A stretch of DNA of 64,000 nucleotides from Streptomyces clavifer. Lineage in GTDB: Bacteria; Actinomycetota; Actinomycetes; Streptomycetales; Streptomycetaceae. Positions 1 through 8,683 of the stretch are shown one piece after another (positions within the stretch are counted from its first letter, which is position 1; each line of letters opens with the position of its first letter). The notes under the pieces are model-generated. The model saw only the letters and a list, made by a program, of their open reading frames with translations, was not told where the DNA came from and ran no database searches. The translations under genes and the position numbers were made by a program. The stretch covers positions 62,001 to 126,000 of the forward strand of contig BMWJ01000017.1 in NCBI GenBank assembly GCA_014651175.1, in the 5' to 3' direction.

Positions 1-1
1 C

Positions 2-436
2 GCACCCGTACCCGACGCAGACGCCTCCGTCATCATCGCGGTGCTCTGCAACGACGTGAGCTGGCCTCGCACGGTCGGCCACTACCGGCGCACGGTGGCC
101 GAGGCACGCGCCGCCCATCCGCTCACAGCGGGAATGACCGCGAACATCGTGCCCTGTGCGTTCTGGAAGGACGCCCCCGCCGACGAGCCCACCCGCATGG
201 CCCCGGACGGCCCCTCGAACATCCTGGTCATCCAGGGGCTCCGCGATCCTGCGACCCCGCTCTCCGGAGCACTGCGCATGCGCGCGGCTCTCGGGGACAG
301 GGCGAGGATGGTCACGGTCGGCCGCGGCGGGCACGGCATGTATGTGCCACGGCGTGAGGGCTGCGGCGACCGTACGGTGGAAGCCTTCCTCAACCACGGA
401 CAGCGCCCCCGGCACGACGTGCACTGCGAAGACTGA
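2..436 (+). CDS. Tripeptidyl aminopeptidase-like alpha/beta hydrolase, C-terminal part
   Basis: The reading frame is open from the window edge to a TGA at 434-436, so only the last ~144 residues are present. The fragment matches the TAP-like C-terminal domain of secreted Streptomyces tripeptidyl aminopeptidases (SlpD/SlpE type). It contains the segment ILVIQGLRDPATP, carrying the likely catalytic Asp, and GRGGHGMYV, carrying the likely catalytic His. Two cysteines flank the His region (GCGD and VHC), as in secreted members. The nucleophile elbow, signal peptide and promoter lie upstream of the window. Family membership is fairly sure; the substrate (N-terminal tripeptides) is inferred from the family. 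Confidence 0.75.
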   Translation, partial: APVPDADASVIIAVLCNDVSWPRTVGHYRRTVAEARAAHPLTAGMTANIVPCAFWKDAPADEPTRMAPDGPSNILVIQGLRDPATPLSGALRMRAALGDRARMVTVGRGGHGMYVPRREGCGDRTVEAFLNHGQRPRHDVHCED

Positions 437-626
437 CGCCCACGCGTGCGGGGGAGAACCTGTGGGCCGCGGAGAACAACCGGTGGGCCGTCGGCCCGCC
501 CGACCCCGGCAGCCTCCCAGGGGCCCGGGGGAGCGCGTCGGTGACAGGGACGGGACGACGACAGCCGGTGCGCATGGCAGCCGGGACAGCACCCCGGTCT
601 GCCGCCGCGCGGTCCTGCCCGTCGGC

Positions 627-1538
627 TCAGCCGGCGAGCACGGCCCGTCCCGCTGCGATGACACCGGCCAGCTCCTCGATCTCCGGCTCGGTGAGGGAGG
701 TCAGCGGAGGGCGGACCGGTCCGGCCTCGACACCCGCCAGAGTCACCCCGGCCTTCACCAGGCCGACCGCGTATCCCGGCACCCTCTGGCGCAGCCGGAC
801 CAGAGGGTGGAAGAAGGCTCGCTGGAGCGCGTCGATCCGCGGCTGGTCCCCCTCCTCGACGGCGCGGTGGAAGGCGAGGGAGATGTCCGGGGCGAATGCG
901 AAGGCCGCCGAGGAGTACAGCTCGACGCCCAGTGCGCGGTAGGCCAGTTGGCTGGCCTCGGCCGTGGGCATGCCGTTGAAGAACTGGAAGCTCTTGCCGG
1001 ACGCACTCAGGGCGTCCCGGACCGCGGGGACGATGCGCGCGACGAGGTCGAGGTCGCCGGTACCGTCCTTGAAGCCCACCACGGTCGGCAGCTGCGCGAC
1101 CTCTGCCGCCGACTGCTCGTCGAACCGGGCGTTCGCGCGGTTGTAGACGATCAGCGGCAGGTCCGTCTCCCGGCCGACCGCGCGGGTGTAGGCGACGAGC
1201 CCCGCGGCGGGCGACTCGACCAGGTAGGGCGGCATGAGCAGCAGGCCGTCGGCGCCGGCCTCGGCCGCGGTGCGAGCGAACCTCCGGGCCAGGCCGAGCG
1301 CGCCACCGGCTCCGGCGTACACCGGGACGCGCCCTCCCACCGCGTCGACGGCGGTCCGCGTGACCGCGGCGAACTCCTCATGGTCCAGGGCATGGAACTC
1401 GCCGGTTCCGCAGGCGACGAAGACGCCGCCGGGGCCGGCGTCCGCCCCTGCCGACACGTGGCGGTGCAGTGCGTCGAGGTCGACGTCACCGGCGGCGGTG
1501 AACGGGGTGACGGGGAAGAAGAGAACGCCTTCGAGCAC
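627..1538 (-). CDS. kdgD: 5-dehydro-4-deoxyglucarate dehydratase (DapA superfamily)
   Basis: 303 residues, the normal length for the family. The protein is a class I aldolase-fold lyase expected to convert 5-dehydro-4-deoxy-D-glucarate to 2,5-dioxopentanoate with loss of CO2 and water. Visible signatures are CGTGEF near residue 43, VYNRAN with Tyr132, and the Schiff-base lysine in GFKDGTGD (Lys157). The start is a GTG at 1538 preceded by AAGGAAA eight bases upstream. It is the last gene of a four-gene leftward operon and directly complements the glucarate dehydratase two genes upstream. The DapA superfamily holds several activities; glucarate use is inferred from the FKDG motif and the gudD neighbour. 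Confidence 0.8.
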   Translation of the reverse strand: MLEGVLFFPVTPFTAAGDVDLDALHRHVSAGADAGPGGVFVACGTGEFHALDHEEFAAVTRTAVDAVGGRVPVYAGAGGALGLARRFARTAAEAGADGLLLMPPYLVESPAAGLVAYTRAVGRETDLPLIVYNRANARFDEQSAAEVAQLPTVVGFKDGTGDLDLVARIVPAVRDALSASGKSFQFFNGMPTAEASQLAYRALGVELYSSAAFAFAPDISLAFHRAVEEGDQPRIDALQRAFFHPLVRLRQRVPGYAVGLVKAGVTLAGVEAGPVRPPLTSLTEPEIEELAGVIAAGRAVLAG

Positions 1539-1597
1539 GAGTGGTTTCCTTACGTCAGTGGCCGGACGGGAGAGGCCCGCCGGACGAACGGGCGGAC

Positions 1598-2602
1598 TTA
1601 CGGGGTGCCGGTGTCCGGGGCCGCCGGGATGTCACCGGCGCGCACCACGTTCACGAGCGGTTCACCGCGCTGCAGACGGCCGATGTTGTCGGCGATCTCG
1701 AGCGCACGTGCGGCGAACGTGTCGGTGGTGTGGCCCGAGTTGTGGGGGGTCATGAGCACGTTGGGCAGCTCGTGGAAGGGCAGTCGGCTCGGCGGGTCCG
1801 GCGGACCGGCCCACCACACGTCGAGGGCGGCACCACCGATGGCTCCGGAGCGGAGTGCCTCGTAGAGCGCTTCCTCCTGCACGACCGGCCCCCGGGCCAC
1901 GTTGACCAGCAGCGCGCCGGCTCCCATGGCCCGCAGCTCGGCCGGGCCGATCAGCCCGCGGGTGGCGGCGGAGAGGGGGACGGTGACCACCACGATGTCC
2001 GATTCGGCGAGCAGGTCGGGCAGGCGGTCGTTGCCGCCGATCCAGTCGGGCCGCAGGTCGGCGGGGACCGGTGCGGTGGGGTCACGTCGCACGGCACGCA
2101 CCCCGAGGCCGAGGGCCTGGCAGAGCCGGGCGACCTCGGTCCCGGTCTCGCCGAAGCCGATGATCCCGACCCGCCGCCCGCCCAGCGCCGTCCCGAACGG
2201 GAGCCCGGGTTCGACGGCCACGTTGCGCCAGCGTCCGGTGCGCAGCGCGCGGTCTGCCGTCAGCACGTCGCGGGAGAGCATCAGGACGGACATCAGTACG
2301 TGTTCGGCGATGGAGCGGCCGTGGTGGTGGGTGGTGGCGACCGTCACCCCGGGATGCAGCGCGTCGAGCGGGATGCCGTCGTAGCCGGCGCCGACGACGT
2401 GCACGAGCCGCAGCCGTGCGGCCCGCCGGGCGTCCTCGGCCCGGAGCTTCGATCCGATGTACACCTCGACGTCGGGGAGCGCGTCCCCGATCCGGTCGGC
2501 GTCCCAGTCGCAGGCGTCCAGCCAGACGTGCCGGCCCCGCGTGCGCTCCTTGAGCGGTTCGTGGAACCGGCCGAGGATGCGGTGATGGAGCATGATGCGC
2601 AC
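1598..2602 (-). CDS. D-2-hydroxyacid dehydrogenase family protein, DVWW subgroup
   Basis: About 334 residues from the GTG at 2602, which lies seven bases beyond the stop of the upstream gudD; an ATG three codons further in is the alternative. The protein has the split Rossmann layout of the 2-hydroxyacid dehydrogenases: a catalytic-domain N-terminus, GIIGFGETG for NAD(P) binding, VNVARGPVV with the substrate-binding Arg, and TPHNSGHT with the catalytic His. The usual Glu (as in DVFxxEPLP) is missing: the segment reads LDVWWAGPPDPP, closer to the formate-dehydrogenase-like branch. The substrate cannot be named. Its place between gudD and kdgD suggests a role on a sugar acid or 2-oxo/2-hydroxy acid. 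Confidence 0.8.
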   Translation of the reverse strand: MRIMLHHRILGRFHEPLKERTRGRHVWLDACDWDADRIGDALPDVEVYIGSKLRAEDARRAARLRLVHVVGAGYDGIPLDALHPGVTVATTHHHGRSIAEHVLMSVLMLSRDVLTADRALRTGRWRNVAVEPGLPFGTALGGRRVGIIGFGETGTEVARLCQALGLGVRAVRRDPTAPVPADLRPDWIGGNDRLPDLLAESDIVVVTVPLSAATRGLIGPAELRAMGAGALLVNVARGPVVQEEALYEALRSGAIGGAALDVWWAGPPDPPSRLPFHELPNVLMTPHNSGHTTDTFAARALEIADNIGRLQRGEPLVNVVRAGDIPAAPDTGTP

Positions 2603-2609
2603 GGTCAGG

Positions 2610-3932
2610 TCACCACCGGGGGGTCTTGGTCGAGAACGAGGGGTCGAAGCGGCGCATGTAGCCGGTGTCGTCCCGGTCACGCAGCCCGCAGTCGAGGTAC
2701 TGGCGGTGGAGCCGTGCGAGGGCGTCCCGGTCCAGCTTCACGCCGAGCCCGGGAGCCGTCGGTACGGCGACGCTGCCTTCGCTGAACCTCAGCACCCCCG
2801 GGTCCACCACGTCCTCGTCCGGCCGCTTCCAGGGCCAGTGCGTATCACACGCGTAGTTCAGGCGAGGGGTGGCCGCCGCCAGGTGGGTCATCGCCGCGAG
2901 GCTGATACCCAGGTGCGAGTTGGAGTGCATCGACGTGCCCAGCCCAAAGGTCTCGCAGATGGCGGAGAGCTGGCCGCAGCGTCGCAGCCCGCCCCAGAAG
3001 TGGTGGTCGGACAGGACGATGCCCACCGCCCCCTGCGCCACGGCCGGGGCCAGATCGTCGAAGGAGACCACACACATGTTGGTCGCCAGCGGTGTCGGTG
3101 TCCGTCCGGCCACGGTCGCCATGCCCCGGATGCCCTCGGTGGGGTCCTCCAGGTATTGGAGGACCCCGTCCAGCTCGCGTGCGACGTGCAGGGAAGTCTC
3201 CGTGCTCCAGGCAGCGTTGGGATCGAGGCGCAGGGGAAGACCTGGAAAGGCCTTCCGCAGTGCCCTGATGGCCGCGATCTCCTCCTCCGGAGGGAAGACT
3301 CCCCCCTTGAGCTTGATCGAGGTGAAGCCGTACGTCTCGATCATGCGGCGGGCCTGTTCGACCAGCCCCGCCGGGTCGAGGGCCGCACCCCACTCGTCGT
3401 CGTCCTGATCGGGGTGTCCGGCCCACTTGTAGAAGAGGTAGGCGCTGTAGGGGACCGCGGGGCGCACGGCTCCCCCCAGGAGATCGCAGACCGGCCGGCC
3501 GACGAGTTTGCCCTGGATGTCCAGGCACGCGACGTCGAAGGGTGCCATGACCCGGTCCACGGCGCTGCTGCCGGTGACCATCCCGGACATGCCGTCGCCA
3601 CCCGTGGTGTCGGCTCCCAGCGCACGCGTGGTGCGGGCGGTCAGGTCGTTGAGGCTCCAGACGTCCATGCCGGTCAGCTCGGCTGCGGCGCGGCGCAGCC
3701 GCTCCAGGTGCACCGTGCCGCCGTAGGTCTCGCCGATGCCGCTGAGCCCGCTCTCCGTGGTGATCTCCACGATGGTGCGCAGCGCGTAGGGCTCGTGCAC
3801 ACCGACGGTGTTGAGCAGGGGGTAGTCCCGGAAGGCCACGGGCGTCACGGTGACCTCGGCGATGCGTTCGGAGCTGCGGACCATGCAGGCCATCCTCACT
3901 TTGATGATCGCGTTCTCATCTGTGGACGCCAT
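2610..3932 (-). CDS. gudD: Glucarate dehydratase (enolase superfamily)
   Basis: 440 residues from the ATG at 3932, close to the ~446 of Escherichia coli GudD. It is expected to dehydrate D-glucarate (or idarate) to 5-dehydro-4-deoxyglucarate. The active-site set of the family is visible: the KxK pair in SIKLKGG (Lys207, Lys209), metal ligand Asp237 and Asn239 in LRLDPNAAW, Glu262 in EDP, Asn285 in ATNM, Asp309 in LSDHHFWGG and the His of SHLG (His340). The DTHWPWKRPDED segment is also typical of GudD. A longer frame begins at 4004 but would overlap the preceding gene, so 3932 is preferred. The stop is seven bases from the next start. Confidence 0.87.
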   Translation of the reverse strand: MASTDENAIIKVRMACMVRSSERIAEVTVTPVAFRDYPLLNTVGVHEPYALRTIVEITTESGLSGIGETYGGTVHLERLRRAAAELTGMDVWSLNDLTARTTRALGADTTGGDGMSGMVTGSSAVDRVMAPFDVACLDIQGKLVGRPVCDLLGGAVRPAVPYSAYLFYKWAGHPDQDDDEWGAALDPAGLVEQARRMIETYGFTSIKLKGGVFPPEEEIAAIRALRKAFPGLPLRLDPNAAWSTETSLHVARELDGVLQYLEDPTEGIRGMATVAGRTPTPLATNMCVVSFDDLAPAVAQGAVGIVLSDHHFWGGLRRCGQLSAICETFGLGTSMHSNSHLGISLAAMTHLAAATPRLNYACDTHWPWKRPDEDVVDPGVLRFSEGSVAVPTAPGLGVKLDRDALARLHRQYLDCGLRDRDDTGYMRRFDPSFSTKTPRW

Positions 3933-3957
3933 TCTTATGTATGTACGTGCGACGGTG

Positions 3958-4944
3958 TCAATGGGTCGACGGTGAGGCTTCCGGAACCGGGGTGAGCAGC
4001 ACACCTTCGGTCATGAACCGCTGGAGGTTGCGCAGGGCCAGGTCTCCCATGGCCGCGCGGGTCTCCCGGGTGGCGCTGGCGATGTGGGGGAGCAGCACCA
4101 CCCGGTCCGACTCCAGGAGGGCCCGCGGAATGTTCGGTTCGTCCGTGAACACGTCGAGCGCCGCCCCCGCGATCCGCCGCGCCTCCACCGCCGCGACCAG
4201 CGCCGGCTCGTCGACGACACTGCCCCGTGCCACATTGACCAGGTAGCCCTGAGGGCCGAGCGCCTCCAGGACCGCCGCCGAGACCAGGCCCTCGGTGCCC
4301 CGCCCTCCCGCGACGGTGACGACGAGCGCGTCGCACGCTTCGGCCAGGGCCTCCGCGGTGGGCAGGTGGCGGTAGCCGACGCCGGGGACCGGTGTGCGTG
4401 TGCAGTAGGCGACCTGGACCCCGAAACCTTCGAGCCGCTGCGCGACGGCCCGGCCGATGCGTCCCAGCCCGAGGATGCCCACCCGCTTCCCGGTCACCCG
4501 TGAAGCGAGCGGGAAGGGTGCGGTGCTCCAGCCTCCGGCGCGCACGTACCGGTCGGCGGCCGACATCCGGCGCATGACGTCGATCAGGGCCCCGACCGCG
4601 AGGTCGGCCACGCAGTCGGTGAGTACGTCGGGGGTGTTGCTGACGTCCGTGCCCCGCGCCCGGGCCCGGGCCACGTCCGTCGTCTCGTAACCGACGCCGA
4701 AGTGGACGATCGCGCCCAGCCGCGGCAGCGCGTCCATCAGGGCGTCGCTGACGCCGACCCGTGCGCTCGTCACCGCGGCCACCACTTCGTCACCGTGGAT
4801 GCGCAGGTACTCGGCCGGGTCGGGCAGTTCGGGCAGGCGAACCGTCCGGTAGTGCTCGGACAGTGCGCTCTCCAGAGAGGGAAGCAGGGCGGACACCTGG
4901 AGGACGGTGTCCGGGGTGCTCGTGGGGATGATTGCGTTCGGCAC
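3958..4944 (-). CDS. NAD-dependent 2-hydroxyacid dehydrogenase (GhrB/glyoxylate reductase type)
   Basis: 328 residues from a GTG at 4944 preceded by CGGAG at seven bases. The frame runs upstream to 5355, but that part has no homologous look and no ribosome site. Signatures are GILGLGRIG (NAD binding), VNVARGSVVDEPAL (substrate Arg), DVFTDEP (Glu) and LLPHIASAT (catalytic His), so unlike the second dehydrogenase of the operon the full Arg-Glu-His triad is present. It likely reduces a 2-oxo acid such as glyoxylate or hydroxypyruvate, or oxidises a sugar acid. It is the first gene of the leftward operon and faces the ABC importer across a ~240 base divergent intergenic region. No regulator gene accompanies the locus. 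Confidence 0.82.
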   Translation of the reverse strand: MPNAIIPTSTPDTVLQVSALLPSLESALSEHYRTVRLPELPDPAEYLRIHGDEVVAAVTSARVGVSDALMDALPRLGAIVHFGVGYETTDVARARARGTDVSNTPDVLTDCVADLAVGALIDVMRRMSAADRYVRAGGWSTAPFPLASRVTGKRVGILGLGRIGRAVAQRLEGFGVQVAYCTRTPVPGVGYRHLPTAEALAEACDALVVTVAGGRGTEGLVSAAVLEALGPQGYLVNVARGSVVDEPALVAAVEARRIAGAALDVFTDEPNIPRALLESDRVVLLPHIASATRETRAAMGDLALRNLQRFMTEGVLLTPVPEASPSTH

Positions 4945-5185
4945 GGTGACACTCCGGTCTTCACTGACGGTTTCGAGGGGGTCCGCGGCGCTCGGGGGCG
5001 TCCGTGCGGAATGCGGCGAGGCGATACCGGATCTTCCACATCTCTTGACGCTGCCACGACGCCGGTTTAGCTTCGCGTTCACAGATAGAGACTGAGTACG
5101 TAACTGTAGACAACCTCGTGATGGTCGGACCTGCACCCCCGCGCTCGGAACGCGACACATCAGCGATTCCCGGAGACATGTGACG

Positions 5186-6778
5186 ATGAAGTCCTCCGTT
5201 TCACCCACCCAGCGCGCCGCACCAAGGCGGCCCCGCAAGCTGATGGCGACACTGCTGGCGGGCACCGTGCTCACGTCCAGCGGGTGCGCCGTGGCCAACA
5301 GTGCGGCCGGTGACACCGGCCGCGCCGACGGCCGGACCCTGCGGGTGGTGCTCACTCAGGAACCGCCCACCCTGGAACCCTGTGAGGCATCACTGACAGG
5401 CACCGGCGTCGTCGTCCGGTCCAACATCACCGAACCCCTGGTCGAACGAGATCCGGCCTCGGGCGAGTTGAACCCCCTGCTGTCGACCGGTTGGGAGCAG
5501 ACCGGACCCCGCACCTGGTCCTTCGACATCCGGCCCGGGGTGACCTTCCAGAACGGAGCGCCCTTCACCGCCGAGGACGCCGCCTTCTCCATCGACAGGG
5601 CCGTCAACTCCGACCTCGCCTGCAACGTCGAGGGCTACGTCTTCGGCAACGACGACCTCGAGGTGGAAGCGGCGGACGACCACCGGCTGACCGTCACCAC
5701 CGAGGAGCCGGACCCCATCCTCCCGCTGCGCCTGAGCTTCGTGGAGATCGTCCCCCGCACGACCGACGCCGAGGCCAAGGTGCGCATCCCGATCGGAACC
5801 GGCCCCTACGCGGTCCGCTCCTGGCAGGCCGGAGCGGCGATCTCCCTCAACCGCTTCGGCGACTACTGGGGCGAGTCCCCGCCCTTCGCACGGGCCCGCT
5901 ACGTCTGGCGCAGCGATGCCAGTGTCCGCGCCGCCATGATCGACAAGGGTGAGGCGGAGATCGCTGTGGCGCTGGACCCGATGGAGGCGGAGAAGGCCAC
6001 GACGGTCGCCTACCCCAACAACGAGACGACGGCCCTGCGGCTGGACGGCCGCGAAGCCCCGCTCGACGATCTGCGGGTGCGGCGGGCGATCGACTTGGCC
6101 GTGGACCGCCAGGGCATCATCGATGCCCTGCTCGGCGGTCTGGCCGAACCCGCCGGCCAACTGGTTCCGCCCGGAGTGGTGGGGCACAGCGACACGATCG
6201 AACCCACGCGGCAGGACATCGACAAGGCCCGCAACCTGATCCAGGAGGCGTCCGCGGACGGTGTCCCCACCGACCGGCAGATCACCCTGGTCGCCCGCAA
6301 CGGCATGTTCGCCGGGGTGTCGGAGACGGCGGAGGCACTCCAGTACCAGATGGAGCGGATCGGGCTGCGCGTAAGGGTCCGCATGGCCGACACCGCGACC
6401 CAACTCCAGTACCAGCTCCGCCCACTGCCCAAGAACGTCGGCCCCATCGCCCTGCTGATCATGCACGGCAACCAGGCCGGTGACGCGGCCTTCACCACCA
6501 GCCAGTACCTGCTGAGCGACGGCCCCCAGTCGACGTTCGGCACGGAGGCTCTCGACCGGCGCATCAACGAGTCGGCCGTGCTCTCCGGCGAGGAGCGTCA
6601 GAAGGCCTTCGCCGGCCTCCTCGCGGACCAGAACGAATCCGTCGTCCAGTACACCCACATCGCCCACATGAGCGGACTGCTCGGTCTGTCGGAGACGATC
6701 CGGTACAGGCCCGACTCCGCCACCGGGGACGAACTGCGGCTGGCCGAGGTCGGCCCGGCCGAGGGGGCGAAGAACTGA
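5186..6778 (+). CDS. ABC transporter substrate-binding lipoprotein, family 5 (Dpp/Opp type)
   Basis: 530 residues from ATG 5186; a GTG two codons upstream (5180) is also possible, with GGAG at 5172-5175. The N-terminus is a lipoprotein signal: a basic stretch, a hydrophobic core and lipobox LTSSGC with Cys34. The body follows the solute-binding family 5 pattern, including the FDIRPGVTFQNGAPFTAEDA segment typical of peptide/nickel/oligosaccharide binding proteins. It is the extracellular receptor of the five-gene importer that follows. The divergent sugar-acid operon suggests the ligand may be a sugar acid or conjugate rather than a peptide. That is inference from context. Confidence 0.88.
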   Translation: MKSSVSPTQRAAPRRPRKLMATLLAGTVLTSSGCAVANSAAGDTGRADGRTLRVVLTQEPPTLEPCEASLTGTGVVVRSNITEPLVERDPASGELNPLLSTGWEQTGPRTWSFDIRPGVTFQNGAPFTAEDAAFSIDRAVNSDLACNVEGYVFGNDDLEVEAADDHRLTVTTEEPDPILPLRLSFVEIVPRTTDAEAKVRIPIGTGPYAVRSWQAGAAISLNRFGDYWGESPPFARARYVWRSDASVRAAMIDKGEAEIAVALDPMEAEKATTVAYPNNETTALRLDGREAPLDDLRVRRAIDLAVDRQGIIDALLGGLAEPAGQLVPPGVVGHSDTIEPTRQDIDKARNLIQEASADGVPTDRQITLVARNGMFAGVSETAEALQYQMERIGLRVRVRMADTATQLQYQLRPLPKNVGPIALLIMHGNQAGDAAFTTSQYLLSDGPQSTFGTEALDRRINESAVLSGEERQKAFAGLLADQNESVVQYTHIAHMSGLLGLSETIRYRPDSATGDELRLAEVGPAEGAKN

Positions 6779-6779
6779 C

Positions 6780-7709
6780 ATGATCCCATTCCTGCGCAAG
6801 CGCATACTCTCCAGCGCCGTCCCCCTGGTCTGCGTCGTCCTCGGCGTGTTCTTCCTGGCCCGGATGACCGGCAATCCCGTCGACCTCTACCTCCCCCTGA
6901 GCGCCACCTCCGAGCAACGTGCGGAGTTCTCCGCAGCACAGGGCTTCGACCTCTCGATCCCGGCCCAGTTGTGGAACTACCTCGCCGACGCCGTGCAGTT
7001 CGACTTCGGCACCTCGCTGCGGACCGGACAGTCGGCGGCTTCGATGGCGATCGAGGCCTTTCCCGTCACCCTGCAACTCGCCGGCGTGACCATGCTGCTG
7101 GCGATCACCGGAGCGTTGGTCGTCGGCAGCCTGGCCGCCTACCGTCCCAACTCCCTGATCGACAGGATCGCCAGCCTGCTGTCGATGACGGCCGCCAGCA
7201 TCCCGGACTTCTGGTTCGCCATCATGGGCGTGCTGGTCTTCGGCGTGAGCCTCGGGCTGCTGCCGACCTCGGGCACCATCGGCGGCCCCGAGATCTGGAT
7301 CCTGCCCATCGCGACCCTGCTGATCCGCCCGTTCGGCGTCCTGGTGCAGGTGGTCCGCGGCAGCATGGTCACCGCGCTCTCCGCGCCCTACGTCAAGGTC
7401 GCCCGCAGCAAGGGCGCCACACCCCGGCGGGTCATCTTCGGCCACGCCCTGCGCAACGCCGTCACACCGGTGCTGACCGTGGCGGGCGACCTGGCGGTGG
7501 GTCTGGTCAACGGCGCGGTGATCGTCGAGACGATCTTCGGCTGGCCGGGCATCGGCAAACTCATGATCGACTCCATTCTCCAGCGTGACTTCGCCGTCCT
7601 CCAGGCGGCCGTCCTCCTGACCGCCGTGACGATCTTCGCGCTGAACATCCTCGTCGACGTCTGCCATGCGCTGACCGACCCCCGAGTGCGTCAGGCGGTG
7701 CCGGCGTGA
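6780..7709 (+). CDS. ABC transporter permease, DppB-like
   Basis: 309 residues beginning one base after the receptor stop (TGA C ATG). The N-terminal hydrophobic segment (FLRKRILSSAVPLVCVVLGVFF) is followed by the extracytoplasmic loop usual for the DppB subfamily. The EAA loop reads YVKVARSKGATPRRVIFGHALRNAVTP, with conserved Gly, Arg and Pro, and contacts the ATPase. Hydrophobic segments consistent with six membrane spans can be seen. It pairs with the next permease to form the channel. Tight spacing indicates one transcript. Confidence 0.9.
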   Translation: MIPFLRKRILSSAVPLVCVVLGVFFLARMTGNPVDLYLPLSATSEQRAEFSAAQGFDLSIPAQLWNYLADAVQFDFGTSLRTGQSAASMAIEAFPVTLQLAGVTMLLAITGALVVGSLAAYRPNSLIDRIASLLSMTAASIPDFWFAIMGVLVFGVSLGLLPTSGTIGGPEIWILPIATLLIRPFGVLVQVVRGSMVTALSAPYVKVARSKGATPRRVIFGHALRNAVTPVLTVAGDLAVGLVNGAVIVETIFGWPGIGKLMIDSILQRDFAVLQAAVLLTAVTIFALNILVDVCHALTDPRVRQAVPA

Positions 7710-7723
7710 GCGAAGGAAGCACC

Positions 7724-8683
7724 ATGACCCGAGAAAAGGCCTCCACCGGGGACACGGCCGTCCCCGCCCGCACGGCGCGGCCGAGCTGGTGGCGGATGCT
7801 GGCCCGGGACCGGGCCGCGGCTGTCGGGGCCGTGGTCCTCACCGTGGTCGCCCTCGTGGCCCTCTTCGGCCGGTTGTTCATCGGCGACCGCGCGCAACGG
7901 CAGGACCTGGCCGCCTCCCTGCGGCCACCGTCCCTGGGCGACGGCGTGTACGGGCTGCTCGGCACCGACGTCCTGGGGCGCAGCATGGTGGCCCGGCTGA
8001 TCGAGGCTTCGGCCACGACGCTGTCCGTGGCCGTCCCGGCCGTGCTGAGCTCACTGGTGATCGGTTCGGCCCTGGGCCTGTGGGCCGGCTACCACAGGGG
8101 ACGCCGCGAGAGCGTCACGCTGCGGATCGCCGACGTGATCCTCAGCTTCCCGTCGCTGCTGATCGCGGTGGTCGTGCTGTACGTCTTCTCACCCAGCGCG
8201 CTGAACCTCGTACTGATCCTGGCCGTGACCCGCATCCCGGTGTACCTGCGTACCGCGCGGGCTGAGGCGGCGGAGCTGCGCAGCCGGCTGTTCGTCGACG
8301 CGGCCAGGACCTTCGGAACCGCCGGTCGGATGATCATCTACCGGCACATTCTGCCGATCGCCCTTCCGACGCTCCTGACGGTCGCCACCCTCGACTTCTG
8401 CTTCGTGATGCTCACCGAGTCGTCGCTGAGCTTCCTGGGCATCGGAATCCAGCCGCCGGACGTGAGCTGGGGCCTGATGGTCGCCCAGGGGCGGCAGTAC
8501 CTCCAGACCGCATGGTGGATCACCGTGCTGCCAGGGCTGGCCATCGTCCTCACGACGGTCTCCGCCACCGTGCTCGCCGCCTGGGCCCGCCTCGCCACCG
8601 ACCCCGCCCAGCGCTGGCGCCTGACGCTGCCGAAGAAGCGCCGGACCGCGTCGGCCCCCGTTCCTCCGGAGATGATCCCGTGA
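7724..8683 (+). CDS. ABC transporter permease, DppC-like
   Basis: 319 residues from ATG 7724, which has AAGGA six bases upstream. An in-frame GTG at 7706 overlapping the previous stop would add six residues. The N-terminal cytoplasmic region and first span (DRAAAVGAVVLTVVALVALFGRLF) match the OppC N-terminal domain. LLGTDVLGRSMVARLI is the family hallmark GTDxxGRD variant, here with Ser in place of Asp. The EAA loop FVDAARTFGTAGRMIIYRHILPI is present. It completes the transmembrane heterodimer with the upstream DppB-like protein. Confidence 0.9.
   Translation: MTREKASTGDTAVPARTARPSWWRMLARDRAAAVGAVVLTVVALVALFGRLFIGDRAQRQDLAASLRPPSLGDGVYGLLGTDVLGRSMVARLIEASATTLSVAVPAVLSSLVIGSALGLWAGYHRGRRESVTLRIADVILSFPSLLIAVVVLYVFSPSALNLVLILAVTRIPVYLRTARAEAAELRSRLFVDAARTFGTAGRMIIYRHILPIALPTLLTVATLDFCFVMLTESSLSFLGIGIQPPDVSWGLMVAQGRQYLQTAWWITVLPGLAIVLTTVSATVLAAWARLATDPAQRWRLTLPKKRRTASAPVPPEMIP

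Noticed and set aside
5085-5115. GTACGTAAC-containing sequence considered as an operator between the gudD operon and the importer, with a GTACGT echo at 3936-3946
   Set aside because: Beyond the TACGTA core the arms do not match and no regulator gene is adjacent; too weak to call.
5390-6874. 494-codon open frame on the minus strand
   Set aside because: Antisense to the binding lipoprotein gene, which has a lipobox and family-5 motifs.
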